From: Bacillus sp. F19
Lineage (GTDB): Bacteria > Bacillota > Bacilli > Bacillales > Bacillaceae
Length of the DNA: 64,000 nucleotides
Assembly: GCA_023823795.1 (NCBI GenBank)
Contig: CP085710.1
Span: 1,886,001-1,950,000 of the forward strand
Reading direction: 5' to 3'
Shown here: positions 53,829-63,510 of the stretch, piece by piece
Layout: every line of letters starts with the position of its first letter
How positions within the stretch are numbered: position 1 is the first letter of the stretch
Program-made: the position numbers and the translations under genes
The notes under the pieces: model-generated
What the model was told of the DNA's origin: nothing
What the model saw: the letters and a program-made list of their open reading frames with translations, nothing else
Databases searched by the model: none

Positions 53829-54908
53829 ATGGAAAAGAGGCTGACAAAATTGCGTCTCGTTGCCATTTTTGCAATGTTGACACTTGTCCTAGCCGGCTGT
53901 GGTGAACCATATCTTTCCGCTCTTCAACCAGCTGGTGAAGTTGCGGATATGCAGTACTCATTAATGGTGCTGAGTACACTCATCATGGTCATTGTAATCG
54001 CAGTCGTAACTGTGATCTTCATTTATGTAGTTCTGAAATTCAGACGGCGCAAAGGTGAGGAAAATAAAATTCCTGAGCAAGTAGAGGGAAGTCATAAACT
54101 TGAAATCATTTGGACTGTTATTCCTATTCTTTTACTACTTGTGTTAGCGGTTCCAGTTGTATCTGCAACATTTGAACTCGCAGATGTGAAACCAATGGAA
54201 AAGAAGGACCGCAAACCTGAAGATGCAGTTGTTATTAATGTCAGAGCGAATCTTTACTGGTGGGAATTCGAATATCCTGATGCTGGGGTAATCACAAGCC
54301 AGGATTTAGTTGTTCCATCAGATGAAAGGGTTTACTTTAATCTGATTGCTTCTGATGTGAAGCATTCTTTCTGGATTCCGCCAGCAGGCGGCAAGATGGA
54401 TACAAACACTGAAAACATAAATCAGTTCTGGCTTAATTTTGACAGCAAACGTGCAGAAAAAGCCGGAGAATATTTTTACGGGAAATGTGCTGAGCTTTGC
54501 GGCCCTTCACATGCTTTAATGGATTTTAAAGTGAAAACAAAATCCCGCGAAGAGTTTGATCAATGGCTTGAAGAAATGAAAAATGCTAAAGCGGTTGCAG
54601 ATTCAGATTTAGCTAAACAGGGTGAAAAATTGTTCCAGGAGAAAAGCTGCATCGGCTGTCATGCTGTGACACCTGCTGATAAGCGTCCAAAAGAAGCAAG
54701 AACAGCACCTAACTTAGCTACCTTTGGAGAGCGTGCCAGAGTAGCGGGCATTCTGCCTCATAATGAAGAAAATATCAGAAACTGGCTGAAAGATCCTGAA
54801 CAGTACAAACCAGGAAACAAGATGACAAAAACGTATCCTGAACTTAACGATGAGGAACTTGATGCACTTACTGAATACTTAAGCGGCTTAAAAGTCGAAA
54901 CGAAGTAA
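53829..54908 (+). CDS. ctaC: Cytochrome caa3 oxidase subunit II
   Basis: Electron-entry subunit with CuA centre plus fused cytochrome c domain. Lipobox LVLAGC (Cys24), two helices, then the CuA site CAELCGPSHALM (Cys220, Cys224, His228). The C-terminal domain has CIGCH near residues 274-278 for covalent heme c, the mark of caa3-type enzymes. 359 residues. The ribosome site GAGGGG is about 12 nt from the ATG. Confidence 0.95.
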   Translation: MEKRLTKLRLVAIFAMLTLVLAGCGEPYLSALQPAGEVADMQYSLMVLSTLIMVIVIAVVTVIFIYVVLKFRRRKGEENKIPEQVEGSHKLEIIWTVIPILLLLVLAVPVVSATFELADVKPMEKKDRKPEDAVVINVRANLYWWEFEYPDAGVITSQDLVVPSDERVYFNLIASDVKHSFWIPPAGGKMDTNTENINQFWLNFDSKRAEKAGEYFYGKCAELCGPSHALMDFKVKTKSREEFDQWLEEMKNAKAVADSDLAKQGEKLFQEKSCIGCHAVTPADKRPKEARTAPNLATFGERARVAGILPHNEENIRNWLKDPEQYKPGNKMTKTYPELNDEELDALTEYLSGLKVETK

Positions 54909-54941
54909 GATGTCTCAGCAGAATAAAAGGGAGGTAACACT

Positions 54942-56813
54942 GTGAGTACGTTAACTCAGAAAAAGGGGTTCGGCGCTGTGCTATGGGACTACTTAACAAC
55001 AGTAGACCATAAAAAAATCGCCATCCTTTACCTGATTTCCGGCGGCTTCTTCTTCCTCGTAGGTGGATTAGAAGCGATGCTTATCAGAATTCAGCTCGCT
55101 GTGCCAAATAACGATTTTATCGCAGCTGGCCTTTACAACGAAATCTTAACTATGCATGGAACGACCATGATTTTCCTGGCAGCCATGCCGCTCATATTTG
55201 CTTTTATGAATGCCGTCGTACCGATTCAGATCGGAGCGCGTGACGTTGCATTTCCATTTTTGAACTCATTGGGTTTCTGGCTGTTTTTCTTTGGAGGACT
55301 ATTCCTGAACCTAAGCTGGTTTTTAGATGGAGCTCCTGATGCAGGCTGGACGAATTATGCTTCACTTGCACTGAACTCGCCTGGACATGGAATAGATTTT
55401 TATTTGCTGGGACTTCAGATATCAGGAATTGGTACGTTGATTGCGGGTATTAACTTCCTTGCAACAATTATTAACATGCGTGCACCTGGTATGACTTACA
55501 TGCGCATGCCGTTGTTCACTTGGACAACATTTGTAGCTTCAGCACTTATCCTATTTGCTTTTCCACCGCTTACAGTTGGGTTAGCAATTATGATGTTTGA
55601 CCGATTATTCGGTACAGGATTCTTTGTTCCGGCACTTGGAGGAAATACGATCATCTGGGAGCATTTATTCTGGATTTTCGGACATCCTGAGGTTTACATC
55701 TTAATTCTTCCTGCTTTCGGGATTTTCTCAGATGTTCTTCCTCACTTCTCGAAAAAGCGCTTATTTGGATATTCATCAATGGTTTTTGCTACAGTTCTAA
55801 TCGGATTTTTAGGGTTTATGGTGTGGGCGCATCACATGTTCACAACTGGTCTTGGACCAATCGCAAATGCGATTTTCGCAGTAGCAACAATGGCCATTGC
55901 CGTTCCGACAGGCATTAAAATTTTCAACTGGATGTTTACAATGTGGGGCGGAAGCATCCGCTTTACAGTACCAATGATCTGGTCAGTTGCTTTCATTCCT
56001 ACGTTTGTAATGGGCGGAGTAACAGGAATCATGCTTGCAGCTGCACCGACAGATTATCAGTATCATGACACCTATTTCGTAGTTGCGCATTTCCACTATG
56101 TTATCGTAGGCGGAGTGGTTATAGGATTATTCGCTGGCCTGCACTACTGGTGGCCAAAAATGTTCGGAAGAATGCTTGGTGAAAAATTAGGTGTTGTTAC
56201 GTTCGTATTATTCTTTATAGGCTTCCATTTAACGTTCTTTATCCAGCATTTCCTTGGATTGATGGGTATGCCGCGACGCATTTTCACATTCCTTCCTGGA
56301 CAGGGTCTTGAAACGGGGAACCTGATCAGTACCGCTGGTGCTTTCTTGATGGCTGCCGGTACAATCGTATTGCTGTACAATATCGTTATTTCTTCTATAA
56401 AAGGAGAAAAAGCAGCAGGAGATGCATGGGGAGATGGACGCAACCTGGAATGGGCTGTATCATCACCTGCACCTGAATATAACTTTAAACAAACACCGCT
56501 AGTACGCGGTCTTGACGCTTTATGGGTTGAAAGAATGGAAGGAAACAAAGGAATGACTCCTGCTGAACCGCTTGGAGACATCCATATGCCTAACGGATCA
56601 ATTCTGCCTCTGATCATGTCTTTTGGACTTTTTGTTGCAGCATTCGGATTGTTATATCGAGAGGATTTCGCTTGGGGACTTCCAGTCATCATTATCGGAT
56701 TCTTAATCACATTAGGGTCTATGTTCCTTCGTTCAATAATTGATGATCACGGTTATCATATTCACAAAGAAGATTTAATGAATGATGATGAAGATAAGGG
56801 GGTAAAGGCATAA
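54942..56813 (+). CDS. ctaD: Cytochrome caa3 oxidase subunit I
   Basis: Catalytic subunit with heme a, heme a3 and CuB; reduces O2 to water and pumps protons. 623 residues, 12 or more helices. Conserved are TMHGTTMIF (heme a ligand), WIFGHPEVYILILPAFG (CuB His and Tyr crosslink), MVWAHHMFTTG and FHYVIVGG. It lies 33 nt after ctaC and overlaps the ctaE start by one base. Confidence 0.97.
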   Translation: MSTLTQKKGFGAVLWDYLTTVDHKKIAILYLISGGFFFLVGGLEAMLIRIQLAVPNNDFIAAGLYNEILTMHGTTMIFLAAMPLIFAFMNAVVPIQIGARDVAFPFLNSLGFWLFFFGGLFLNLSWFLDGAPDAGWTNYASLALNSPGHGIDFYLLGLQISGIGTLIAGINFLATIINMRAPGMTYMRMPLFTWTTFVASALILFAFPPLTVGLAIMMFDRLFGTGFFVPALGGNTIIWEHLFWIFGHPEVYILILPAFGIFSDVLPHFSKKRLFGYSSMVFATVLIGFLGFMVWAHHMFTTGLGPIANAIFAVATMAIAVPTGIKIFNWMFTMWGGSIRFTVPMIWSVAFIPTFVMGGVTGIMLAAAPTDYQYHDTYFVVAHFHYVIVGGVVIGLFAGLHYWWPKMFGRMLGEKLGVVTFVLFFIGFHLTFFIQHFLGLMGMPRRIFTFLPGQGLETGNLISTAGAFLMAAGTIVLLYNIVISSIKGEKAAGDAWGDGRNLEWAVSSPAPEYNFKQTPLVRGLDALWVERMEGNKGMTPAEPLGDIHMPNGSILPLIMSFGLFVAAFGLLYREDFAWGLPVIIIGFLITLGSMFLRSIIDDHGYHIHKEDLMNDDEDKGVKA

Positions 56814-57436
56814 TGCATGTTGAGGAAAAATTGACAGCTGAAACGTTCCCTGCCTCTCCTGAAAAGGCGACCCTTGAAGGTAAGAATAAATTTTTAGGCT
56901 TCTGGCTTTTTCTTGGAGGAGAGACTGTCCTGTTTGCTTCTCTGTTTGCAACGTTTTTAGCTTTAAAAGATTCAAACAACGGCGGTGCGACTACTCAGGA
57001 AATGTTTGAACTTCCGCTTGTTTTTGCAGCAACTATGCTCCTTTTGACGAGTTCGTTAACAAGTGTGTACGCTATGTATCACATGAAGAACTTCCAATTT
57101 AAAAAAATGCAGCTTTGGATGGGAATTACCGTTCTGCTAGGAGCGGGATTCCTGGCTCTTGAGATTTATGAATTCAATCATTATATTCATCATTTTGAAT
57201 TTACTATTACAAGCAGTTCTCTTGGATCCGCTTTTTACACGCTGGTCGGAACACATGGCGCCCACGTTACATTTGGTTTACTTTGGATCACTACTTTGAT
57301 GGTACGCAATGCAAAAAGAGGATTGAATTTATACAACGCGCCTAAATATTACGTTGCAAGTTTATACTGGCATTTTATCGACGTTGTATGGGTGTTCATC
57401 TTTACAGTTGTATACTTAATGGGAATGGTGGGATAA
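56813..57436 (+). CDS. ctaE: Cytochrome caa3 oxidase subunit III
   Basis: 207 residues with five helices and the subunit III motifs KFLGFWLFLGGETVLFASLF and LVGTHGAHVTFGLLWI, ending YWHFIDVVWVFIFTVVYL. It stabilises proton pumping of subunit I. The ATG overlaps the end of ctaD (TAATG), so translation is coupled. Confidence 0.95.
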   Translation: MHVEEKLTAETFPASPEKATLEGKNKFLGFWLFLGGETVLFASLFATFLALKDSNNGGATTQEMFELPLVFAATMLLLTSSLTSVYAMYHMKNFQFKKMQLWMGITVLLGAGFLALEIYEFNHYIHHFEFTITSSSLGSAFYTLVGTHGAHVTFGLLWITTLMVRNAKRGLNLYNAPKYYVASLYWHFIDVVWVFIFTVVYLMGMVG

Positions 57437-57440
57437 ACTG

Positions 57441-57773
57441 ATGGCAGCTAATCAAAATTCAGGTAACCCAAAAGTTGATCTTGCATATCGCCGCAAGAAA
57501 AATAAAGAAGATATGAAGTTTCAAGTTGTTACGTTTGCATTAATGATTTTCCTTACAGTCATTGCATTTGTAGCAATTGGCTATGATGGCATTGCAGAAT
57601 GGTTTAAAGTTCCGTTTATTCTATTGCTTGCTGTTATCCAGGTTATTTTCCAGCTTTACTACTTTATGCATATGAGCCATAAAGGCCATGAAGTGCCAGC
57701 GCTCTTCCTTTACTCTGGGATCGGTGTAGCATTTCTGACAGTTCTTGCATTCGTAACAATTATTTGGTGGTAA
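57441..57773 (+). CDS. ctaF: Cytochrome caa3 oxidase subunit IV
   Basis: 110 residues with three helices; YYFMHMSHKGHEVPALFLYS is typical of subunit IV of Bacillus oxidases. It starts 4 nt after ctaE, and the operon terminator follows the stop. Confidence 0.92.
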   Translation: MAANQNSGNPKVDLAYRRKKNKEDMKFQVVTFALMIFLTVIAFVAIGYDGIAEWFKVPFILLLAVIQVIFQLYYFMHMSHKGHEVPALFLYSGIGVAFLTVLAFVTIIWW

Positions 57774-57779
57774 TCTGAA

Positions 57780-57807
57780 AATCGGCTGAATTCTCAGCCG
57801 GTTTTTT
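57780..57807 (+). terminator. ctaBCDEF terminator
   Basis: ATCGGCTGA and TCAGCCGGT pair around ATTC, then TTTTT. Confidence 0.88.
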
Positions 57808-57914
57808 GTATGTTTAGAGGTAAAAAATGAATGTGGCTGTAAAAGTGCATGGATCACTCTATTCAAGGAGCTGAATCTAAGTGCTTCCGCTGTTCTAATG
57901 TCATAGAACGTTCA

Positions 57915-57943
57915 TTGATAGCGCTTCATTGAAGGTGTATAAT
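57915..57943 (+). promoter_or_regulatory. ctaG promoter
   Basis: TTGATA (57915-57920), 17-bp spacer, TATAAT (57938-57943). Confidence 0.75.
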
Positions 57944-57982
57944 AGTTTGCAGGAGTTATAGCAGAAATAGGAGATGAACTCA

Positions 57983-58888
57983 TTGTTAAATTTAGAAATG
58001 TTTGGTTTTAGAGCAATGTGGAGCCCTTATTTTTTCCTGTTTGTTGCGGTCATTCTTGGCATTTATTTTCTATTAATCGGACCTCTTCGAAATCGATTTC
58101 ATGATAGCCAGCCTGTCCCGTTCAAACAGAAGGCACTTTTTTCAGGCAGCATGATCCTTTTATATGCTGTAAAAGGCAGTCCGCTGGATCTAATGGGACA
58201 TATAATGTTCAGTGCACATATGACACAAATGGCCCTTTTATATTTGCTGATTCCGCCTCTGATGATCTATGGCATTCCGGTCTGGATGTGGAGAGCAATG
58301 ATTTACAGACGGGGCGTAAAGCAAATCGTATCATTTTTGTCTAAGCCGCTGATCGCTTTAATTGTTTTTAACGGTGTTTTCTCACTCTATCATATTCCGC
58401 TTGTCTTTGATTTTGTGAAGACAGATCATATCATTCATGCCTCAGTAACGATTTTTATTTTTATTGCGGCGATGCTGATGTGGTGGCCATTGTTAAATGA
58501 ATTGCCTGAATGGAGAGAGCTTGGCGGAATTAAAAAAATCGGATACATATTTGCCAATGGAATGCTGTTAACACCGGCTTGTGCCCTTATCATATTTGCT
58601 GAAACTTCTCTTTATTCCACGTATTCGGATCCTAGGGCATGGACGAGCGCCCTTGAACTTTGCGTTCCGGCAAGTATGCTGTCAGGTCTGAATTTGACAG
58701 GTCCGGAAATGTTCAATACATTGCCTCTTGTAGAAGATCAGCAGCTTGGGGGCATCATGATGAAAATTATCCAGGAGTTTGTTTATGGAATCCTCCTTGG
58801 AATTATTTTCTTTAAATGGGCCCGGCAGGAGAGAGAGCGCGATGATCTTGAGGAAAGAAAGAGATTTACTCCGCAGCCCATTAAGTAA
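57983..58888 (+). CDS. ctaG: Cytochrome caa3 assembly factor CtaG
   Basis: Polytopic membrane protein of the caa3_CtaG family, needed for active caa3 oxidase, probably in copper-site formation. 301 residues from TTG 57983, starting LNLEMFGFRAMWSPYFF; about seven helices and conserved HIMFSAHMTQMALLYLL. AGGAG ends one base before an in-frame ATG (57974), so the TTG 9 nt downstream is preferred. Own promoter after the cta operon terminator. Confidence 0.9.
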   Translation: MLNLEMFGFRAMWSPYFFLFVAVILGIYFLLIGPLRNRFHDSQPVPFKQKALFSGSMILLYAVKGSPLDLMGHIMFSAHMTQMALLYLLIPPLMIYGIPVWMWRAMIYRRGVKQIVSFLSKPLIALIVFNGVFSLYHIPLVFDFVKTDHIIHASVTIFIFIAAMLMWWPLLNELPEWRELGGIKKIGYIFANGMLLTPACALIIFAETSLYSTYSDPRAWTSALELCVPASMLSGLNLTGPEMFNTLPLVEDQQLGGIMMKIIQEFVYGILLGIIFFKWARQERERDDLEERKRFTPQPIK

Positions 58889-58946
58889 TTTCCGCTCTCA
58901 TTTTCTGCTTATCAATTTATAATATTTATTTTTAGGAGCTGCAAAA

Positions 58947-59408
58947 ATGAATGTACCTATTTTACCTACTATTAGTACAGCCTTTATTGTTTTAAGTGCT
59001 GTTTCTGTTGCTGTTGGCTGGTATTTGATCAAGCAGCGCAAAATTGAGGCACATCAGAAGGCGATGCTTACCGCAGCTGTTTTTGCGATTATCTTCTTTG
59101 CCGTGTACGCCTCAAGAACGATCTTTGTAGGAAACACTGCGTTTGGAGGACCCGATCATATTAAAGTCTATTATACTGTTTTCCTGATTTTTCATATTAC
59201 TCTAGCAACAGTAGGTGCAGTCTTTGGAATTATCACCTTGATATCAGGTTATAAAAACAATCTCTCAAAGCACAGAAAATTAGGTCCTGTTACGAGCCTG
59301 ATCTGGTTTTTCACCGCGATTACCGGGGTGGCTGTCTATTATCTGCTTTATATTCAGTATAAAGGCGGAGAGACGACTTCCGTATTCAAAGCGATTTTAG
59401 GTTTTTAA
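58947..59408 (+). CDS. ctaM: DUF420 protein, cytochrome oxidase maturation factor CtaM
   Basis: 153 residues with four helices, starting MNVPILPTISTAFIVLSAVS and containing HQKAMLTAAVFAIIFFAVYA and HITLATVGAVFGIITL with conserved His. DUF420 proteins (YozB of B. subtilis) include CtaM of Staphylococcus aureus, required for an aa3-type oxidase. TTTTAGGAG precedes the ATG. Its place after ctaG agrees with a role in oxidase assembly. Confidence 0.82.
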   Translation: MNVPILPTISTAFIVLSAVSVAVGWYLIKQRKIEAHQKAMLTAAVFAIIFFAVYASRTIFVGNTAFGGPDHIKVYYTVFLIFHITLATVGAVFGIITLISGYKNNLSKHRKLGPVTSLIWFFTAITGVAVYYLLYIQYKGGETTSVFKAILGF

Positions 59409-59418
59409 TGATGGCATG

Positions 59419-59456
59419 AGATGTTATGGAATTTATCATTCTATAACATCTTTTTT
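59419..59456 (+). terminator. ctaG-ctaM terminator
   Basis: AGATGTTAT and ATAACATCT pair with further pairing of GAAT and ATTC inside, then TTTTTT. Confidence 0.88.
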
Positions 59457-59542
59457 GTTTCTTTTTTTCTTTAAGTATAGGACGTACAGAATGGCCATAA
59501 AATGAAAGTAACAGACGGTTTATGAAAGGGAGTGACTGTAAG

Positions 59543-60052
59543 ATGATTGAAATTGTAACAGATCGGCTCCTCATTATCCCCTGTTCTTTGGATATTGCAA
59601 AATCTTTAGTCTTTCACCGAAAAGAACTGGAAAGCCGCTCCCCAATTGGAATACCTGTTACTTGGCCTTCAATTGCGGTCAAAGGAATGCTCCCGCTCTA
59701 TATTGAAAGACTTGAGAGAAATGAAAAAGAATATGGCTGGGGACTTTGGCTCATTATTTTATATCATGAAAAGAGAATTGTAGGCGACTTATTCATTCAG
59801 GGCATGCCGGATGAGCATGGCTGTGTGGAACTATGCTACAACATCCACGAGGTCGATGATGAGGAAAGTTTAACATATGAAGCGATTGATGCAGTTATTG
59901 AATGGCTGACAAGTGAAAAATCAGTCAAACAAATCAGCATGGAATGCATCGATCATAATAAAAAATCTATCCGCCTATTTGAGAAGCTTGGCATGATCTG
60001 CACCAAAAAAGAGGACGTTTTTTTATCCTGGGAACTTAAAAAGAAAGCATAG
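59543..60052 (+). CDS. GNAT family N-acetyltransferase
   Basis: 169 residues from ATG 59543, behind AAAGGGAGTGA. ELCYNIHEVDDEESLTYEAI and SIRLFEKLGM are like RimJ/RimL-type acetyltransferases that modify protein N-termini or small molecules. Substrate unknown. The next acetyltransferase follows after 16 nt, so they form an operon. An in-frame ATG at 59522 overlaps the ribosome site. Confidence 0.8.
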   Translation: MIEIVTDRLLIIPCSLDIAKSLVFHRKELESRSPIGIPVTWPSIAVKGMLPLYIERLERNEKEYGWGLWLIILYHEKRIVGDLFIQGMPDEHGCVELCYNIHEVDDEESLTYEAIDAVIEWLTSEKSVKQISMECIDHNKKSIRLFEKLGMICTKKEDVFLSWELKKKA

Positions 60053-60068
60053 CTCAGAAGGAGACGTT

Positions 60069-61229
60069 ATGATTCGTAAAGCAGAAGAGACCGATTATGA
60101 AGAGGTTGTCCGTTTATCACAATACTCATCGAAGAACGATCAGACAGAAATAAGCCGCTTCCCGAAGGAAATGATATTGGGTGACTTTGACAGTGAGAGG
60201 CTTATTGCTAAAGTCCACATTCTGGATCTTGATATCTATTTTTCAGGGAAAAAAGTAAAGATGGGAGGGCTGTCATCTATTTCTTTTTTGCCGGAAGAGC
60301 GGCGCAAGCAAAAAATGGACAGGCTTCTTTTTGAAGCTTTACTCAGGATGAAGAATCAAGGCTGTTCCATTTCGTATCTGAATCCCTTCTCCATCCCTTT
60401 TTACAGAAAATTAGGATGGGAATTGATTTCAAATGAAAAAAAATGGACGATGAACAAGAAAGGTCACCACCTTCGTACATTTGGCGGAAGCAGCAATGTT
60501 AAAGAGCTTAGCCGGGATCTCGCTTTGCCGTTCCTGCAAACGGTTTATGACCGTTTCAGCAAAGAAAATAACGGTATGATCGGCAGATCGGAAGAATGGT
60601 GGAAAAAAGGAATATTAAAAGAAAATCATTTTATTTACCTTCATTTCCTTAAGGATGGCAGCGCTGATGGGTATATGATTTATAGGCTTGAAAATCATAA
60701 TCTGTATGTAGATGAGTGTATCGCCCTTAACGATGCTGCCAAAAAATCACTTTGGACTTGTATCTGTCAGAAGGAATTTAGTTATGAGCAGCTGATTTGG
60801 CGTACATTCGAGCGGGATCATTTTTCTTTTTTCCTGAAAAATCCTTTCATTCTATCAGAGGTTAAGCCCACGATAATGGGGAGAATTGTGGATGTCGAAT
60901 CTTTTTTAAAGCAATACATATTTGAGCCTCATGAGAAACCGCTTTTTTTGCACATCCATGATTCCTTTGCAGCCTGGAACAGCGGAACGTATCTTATAAA
61001 AAAAGACGAGACCACTCATTTTCGGAAGTCTTCTGCTGGAAGCGTCTGTACACACCCTCCCAAACGCGGCCTTCAGCTGGATGTAGCCACATTAACAGCC
61101 GTTCTTTTCGGATACATGAAACCTGCCTCTCTCTATGATGCAGGTCTTATTAAAGGACCAAATGAAGATCTGCATTTGCTTGTGCAAATGATTCCATCAA
61201 AAAAATCCATGTGCATGGATCGAATTTGA
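60069..61229 (+). CDS. Eis-like GNAT acetyltransferase with SCP2-type C-terminal domain
   Basis: 386 residues, the size of Eis-family proteins (two GNAT-like domains plus a sterol-carrier-like domain). MGGLSSISFLPEERRKQKMD is the acetyl-CoA loop region, and YLNPFSIPFYRKLGWELIS is typical of the family. The C-terminal LQLDVATLTAVLFGYMKPAS is the SCP2-like end. Members acetylate amines including some antibiotics; the substrate here is unknown. AGAAGGAGA precedes the ATG. Confidence 0.8.
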   Translation: MIRKAEETDYEEVVRLSQYSSKNDQTEISRFPKEMILGDFDSERLIAKVHILDLDIYFSGKKVKMGGLSSISFLPEERRKQKMDRLLFEALLRMKNQGCSISYLNPFSIPFYRKLGWELISNEKKWTMNKKGHHLRTFGGSSNVKELSRDLALPFLQTVYDRFSKENNGMIGRSEEWWKKGILKENHFIYLHFLKDGSADGYMIYRLENHNLYVDECIALNDAAKKSLWTCICQKEFSYEQLIWRTFERDHFSFFLKNPFILSEVKPTIMGRIVDVESFLKQYIFEPHEKPLFLHIHDSFAAWNSGTYLIKKDETTHFRKSSAGSVCTHPPKRGLQLDVATLTAVLFGYMKPASLYDAGLIKGPNEDLHLLVQMIPSKKSMCMDRI

Positions 61230-61263
61230 AAAGGGCTGTTCGATAAACATTCAGCCCTTTTTT
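61229..61263. terminator. Terminator shared by the Eis-like gene and the AI-2E gene
   Basis: AAAAGGGCTG and CAGCCCTTTT pair, with T-runs on both strands. Confidence 0.85.
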
Positions 61264-61268
61264 ACTGC

Positions 61269-62327
61269 CTATAATTTAAAATGAAAACGGATAATGCCTG
61301 CTTCTCTCGCGGAATTATACACAATCAAAATCATCGGGCCGATGAAAAAACCAAGGACACCAAACAGCTTTAATCCAAGGTACATTGAGATAAGAGTCGC
61401 AAGAGGGGATAACTCAATATGGCTTCCCATCACTTTAGGCTCAATTGTACGTCTGATAATCAAAAGAACAGCTGTCAGAATGCCAAGCTTTGCTGCAAGC
61501 ACCAGATCGCCCGAGATGAGATGATAGAGGGTCCAGGGGCCCATAATAATGATCGATCCAATGATAGGTATGACATCAATAATCCAAATAATAATTGACA
61601 TAACAAGCGCAATTTCAGGCGCTATCAGGAGAAGTCCAATAAAGGATGCCACAAAGATAATAATGCTGACTAAAAACTGAGCTTTTGCAAAACCAAAAAT
61701 GACATAAGACATGCGAGTAACCATAAAATTTACTTTTTGAGCAGTATTTTCCTTCATATGTTTATACATTCGTATTTTAAGGTGCGGGAGCTCAATCATA
61801 AACAGGAATAATGCAATTAAGTAAACCAGCATGTTTACCATATAATTAGGAATGTTTGTAAAGATGCTTTTAACATTATCTATATTAACTGAGCTTGCAA
61901 GATCGGTTTTTGTTTTTTCAAGAAACTCTTCTATCTGATTGCTGATTTCATTTACAAACTTCGGCGGAAGATCCTTTGCAGAATTCGTAATCCGTTTTTC
62001 AATATTGTTCCACGCTATCGTAATTTCATTTATGTAGCTTGGTGCATTTTCAATTGTCCTAATGCCTTCGCCTACTACTTTAGTAGTAATAAAGTAACTG
62101 CTGATGGAAATGGTAAACAGAAAGATTAAAAATGCTGCCAATACGGCCATTTTCCGATTGAGCTTAACGTGGTTTTGGAATTGCCTTACGAGAGGTTCCA
62201 ATAATAACGCTGTGATAAAAGCCATAATCAAGGGAATCGAAAGGGGCAGAAGAAAATAAACAATCAGCCCTATCACAATAATGGATGAAATGATGAGGAA
62301 ATTTCGTTTTGAGAGTATTGTATACAA
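61269..62327 (-). CDS. AI-2E family membrane protein (YtvI-like)
   Basis: 352 residues with about eight helices: an N-terminal pair (LIISSIIVIGLIVYFLLPLS), a large extracytoplasmic loop, and a C-terminal block (IIIWIIDVIPIIGSIIIMGP, TIEPKVMGSHIELSPLATLI). The AI-2E superfamily exports or exchanges small solutes; members in Bacillus include sporulation-linked YtvI. TTG 62327 follows AAAGGAGCAAGGG. A frame start at 62384 lacks such a site. Confidence 0.82.
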   Translation of the reverse strand: MYTILSKRNFLIISSIIVIGLIVYFLLPLSIPLIMAFITALLLEPLVRQFQNHVKLNRKMAVLAAFLIFLFTISISSYFITTKVVGEGIRTIENAPSYINEITIAWNNIEKRITNSAKDLPPKFVNEISNQIEEFLEKTKTDLASSVNIDNVKSIFTNIPNYMVNMLVYLIALFLFMIELPHLKIRMYKHMKENTAQKVNFMVTRMSYVIFGFAKAQFLVSIIIFVASFIGLLLIAPEIALVMSIIIWIIDVIPIIGSIIIMGPWTLYHLISGDLVLAAKLGILTAVLLIIRRTIEPKVMGSHIELSPLATLISMYLGLKLFGVLGFFIGPMILIVYNSAREAGIIRFHFKL

Positions 62328-62454
62328 TCCCTTGCTCCTTTCAATGGTTCTCTTTAAATTATAGTACGAAAGGACAGTGTGCAAAAAGGCTTTTTAATAC
62401 AATTATGAAAATATAATTGTCAATATGAGGAGAATGATGGTTTATTAAATCAAA

Positions 62455-62484
62455 TAAAAAAGCAAAAGCAGTGAATGCTTTTGC
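62455..62484 (-). terminator. ylbA terminator
   Basis: Minus strand GCAAAAGCA and TGCTTTTGC pair around TTCAC, then TTTTTT. Confidence 0.9.
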
Positions 62485-62494
62485 GTGTATGGCT

Positions 62495-62851
62495 TTAAAC
62501 GATTCGTCCAATTTCTTCTTTCAGCTGCTTAAGCAATTTCTGGCTTGTACTTAAAACGGCATTTGGGAAGTTTTCGCCTTCGCCATATTCTACTCCGTGC
62601 GGATAATAGTGCTTGCCGAGAAGCGGTGTCATTATTTTAACTACTGCATGCTTTCCGCCAATGTCGCCTTCAACGGCATATCCCGGAATGCGAAGATAAA
62701 ACGTCTCATCTTTGTTTTCGAATTTACGATCATATGTAACACGCTCATAATCCCACTGACCGGCACGAACAATGCCAAGCTCATCCATAATTTCATCCAG
62801 TCTTGCTAATTCAACTGTCAATCCATCCAGTCCTGTGTTTTCCAATTTCAT
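62495..62851 (-). CDS. ylbA: YugN-like family protein YlbA
   Basis: 118 residues from ATG 62851, behind TTAGGAGGG. MKLENTGLDGLTVELARLDE and WDYERVTYDRKFENKDETFY, with PYLLGKHYYPHG-like HYYPHGVEYGEGENFP, match the YugN-like family. Soluble, function unknown. In B. subtilis ylbA also lies between the cta genes and ylbB. An upstream in-frame start at 62920 lacks a ribosome site. Confidence 0.85.
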   Translation of the reverse strand: MKLENTGLDGLTVELARLDEIMDELGIVRAGQWDYERVTYDRKFENKDETFYLRIPGYAVEGDIGGKHAVVKIMTPLLGKHYYPHGVEYGEGENFPNAVLSTSQKLLKQLKEEIGRIV

Positions 62852-63041
62852 TATGTATTCCCTCCTAAACCTTCTAACGGCATTTTCATTAGTAAAGCGC
62901 TTTAATGAACTCCCCTTCAATCATAGTACGAATGCATGGAACTTTCAATCTTTACCTGATAATTTACATCTTTATCTTATTTTGGGCCAAACTACATTAG
63001 CAGAATGAACATTTTTTATTTACTATCAGGGAGGTTTTTTT

Positions 63042-63473
63042 ATGCAGAAGGTTCGAGATATTATGTCTAATGACATCCAGGCATGTACGCCGCTTGATAA
63101 TGTATTCGAGGTAGCGGTCAAAATGAAAGAATGGAACGTAGGATCCATTCCAATCGTTGAAAACAATCAATTGCTCGGGATGATTACGGATCGTGACTTA
63201 GTCGTGAGAGGGATCGCAGAAAAACATCCTGGATCTTATCAAGTGACGAAGGTTATGAGTGATCATCTTTGCACCATCAGTCCGGATGCATCTGCAGATG
63301 AAGCAGCACAGCTTATGGCGGAGCATCAAATCAGAAGGCTTCCAGTTGTAGAAAATGGACATATAGTCGGAATGGTCTCACTTGGAGACTTATCCCTAAA
63401 TCAGCTGACAGATCAGCAGGCTGGGGCAGCCCTGACGACAATTTCCGAAAAGAATGATCATCATCTTCATTAA
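63042..63473 (+). CDS. ylbB: CBS-domain protein YlbB
   Basis: 143 residues made of two CBS motifs: VRDIMSNDIQACTPLDNVFE to LLGMITDRDLVVRG, and VMSDHLCTISPDASADEAAQ to IVGMVSLGDLSL. CBS pairs bind adenosine ligands and regulate partners; stand-alone ones are of unknown role. GGGAGG precedes the ATG. A terminator follows, and ylbC comes next. Confidence 0.9.
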   Translation: MQKVRDIMSNDIQACTPLDNVFEVAVKMKEWNVGSIPIVENNQLLGMITDRDLVVRGIAEKHPGSYQVTKVMSDHLCTISPDASADEAAQLMAEHQIRRLPVVENGHIVGMVSLGDLSLNQLTDQQAGAALTTISEKNDHHLH

Positions 63474-63479
63474 GCGATG

Positions 63480-63510
63480 AAAGAACATGCCATTGATTGG
63501 GCATGTTCTT
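63480..63510 (+). terminator. ylbB terminator
   Basis: AAGAACATGCC and GGCATGTTCTT pair around a 7-nt loop. Confidence 0.85.

Noticed and set aside
57906-57913. GAACGTTC before ctaG as a LexA box
   Set aside because: The halves touch without the 4-bp spacer that Gram-positive LexA sites need.
62890-62906. TAAAGCGCTTTA near ylbA as a cre site
   Set aside because: Palindromic but matches only 11 of 14 consensus positions and is poorly placed.
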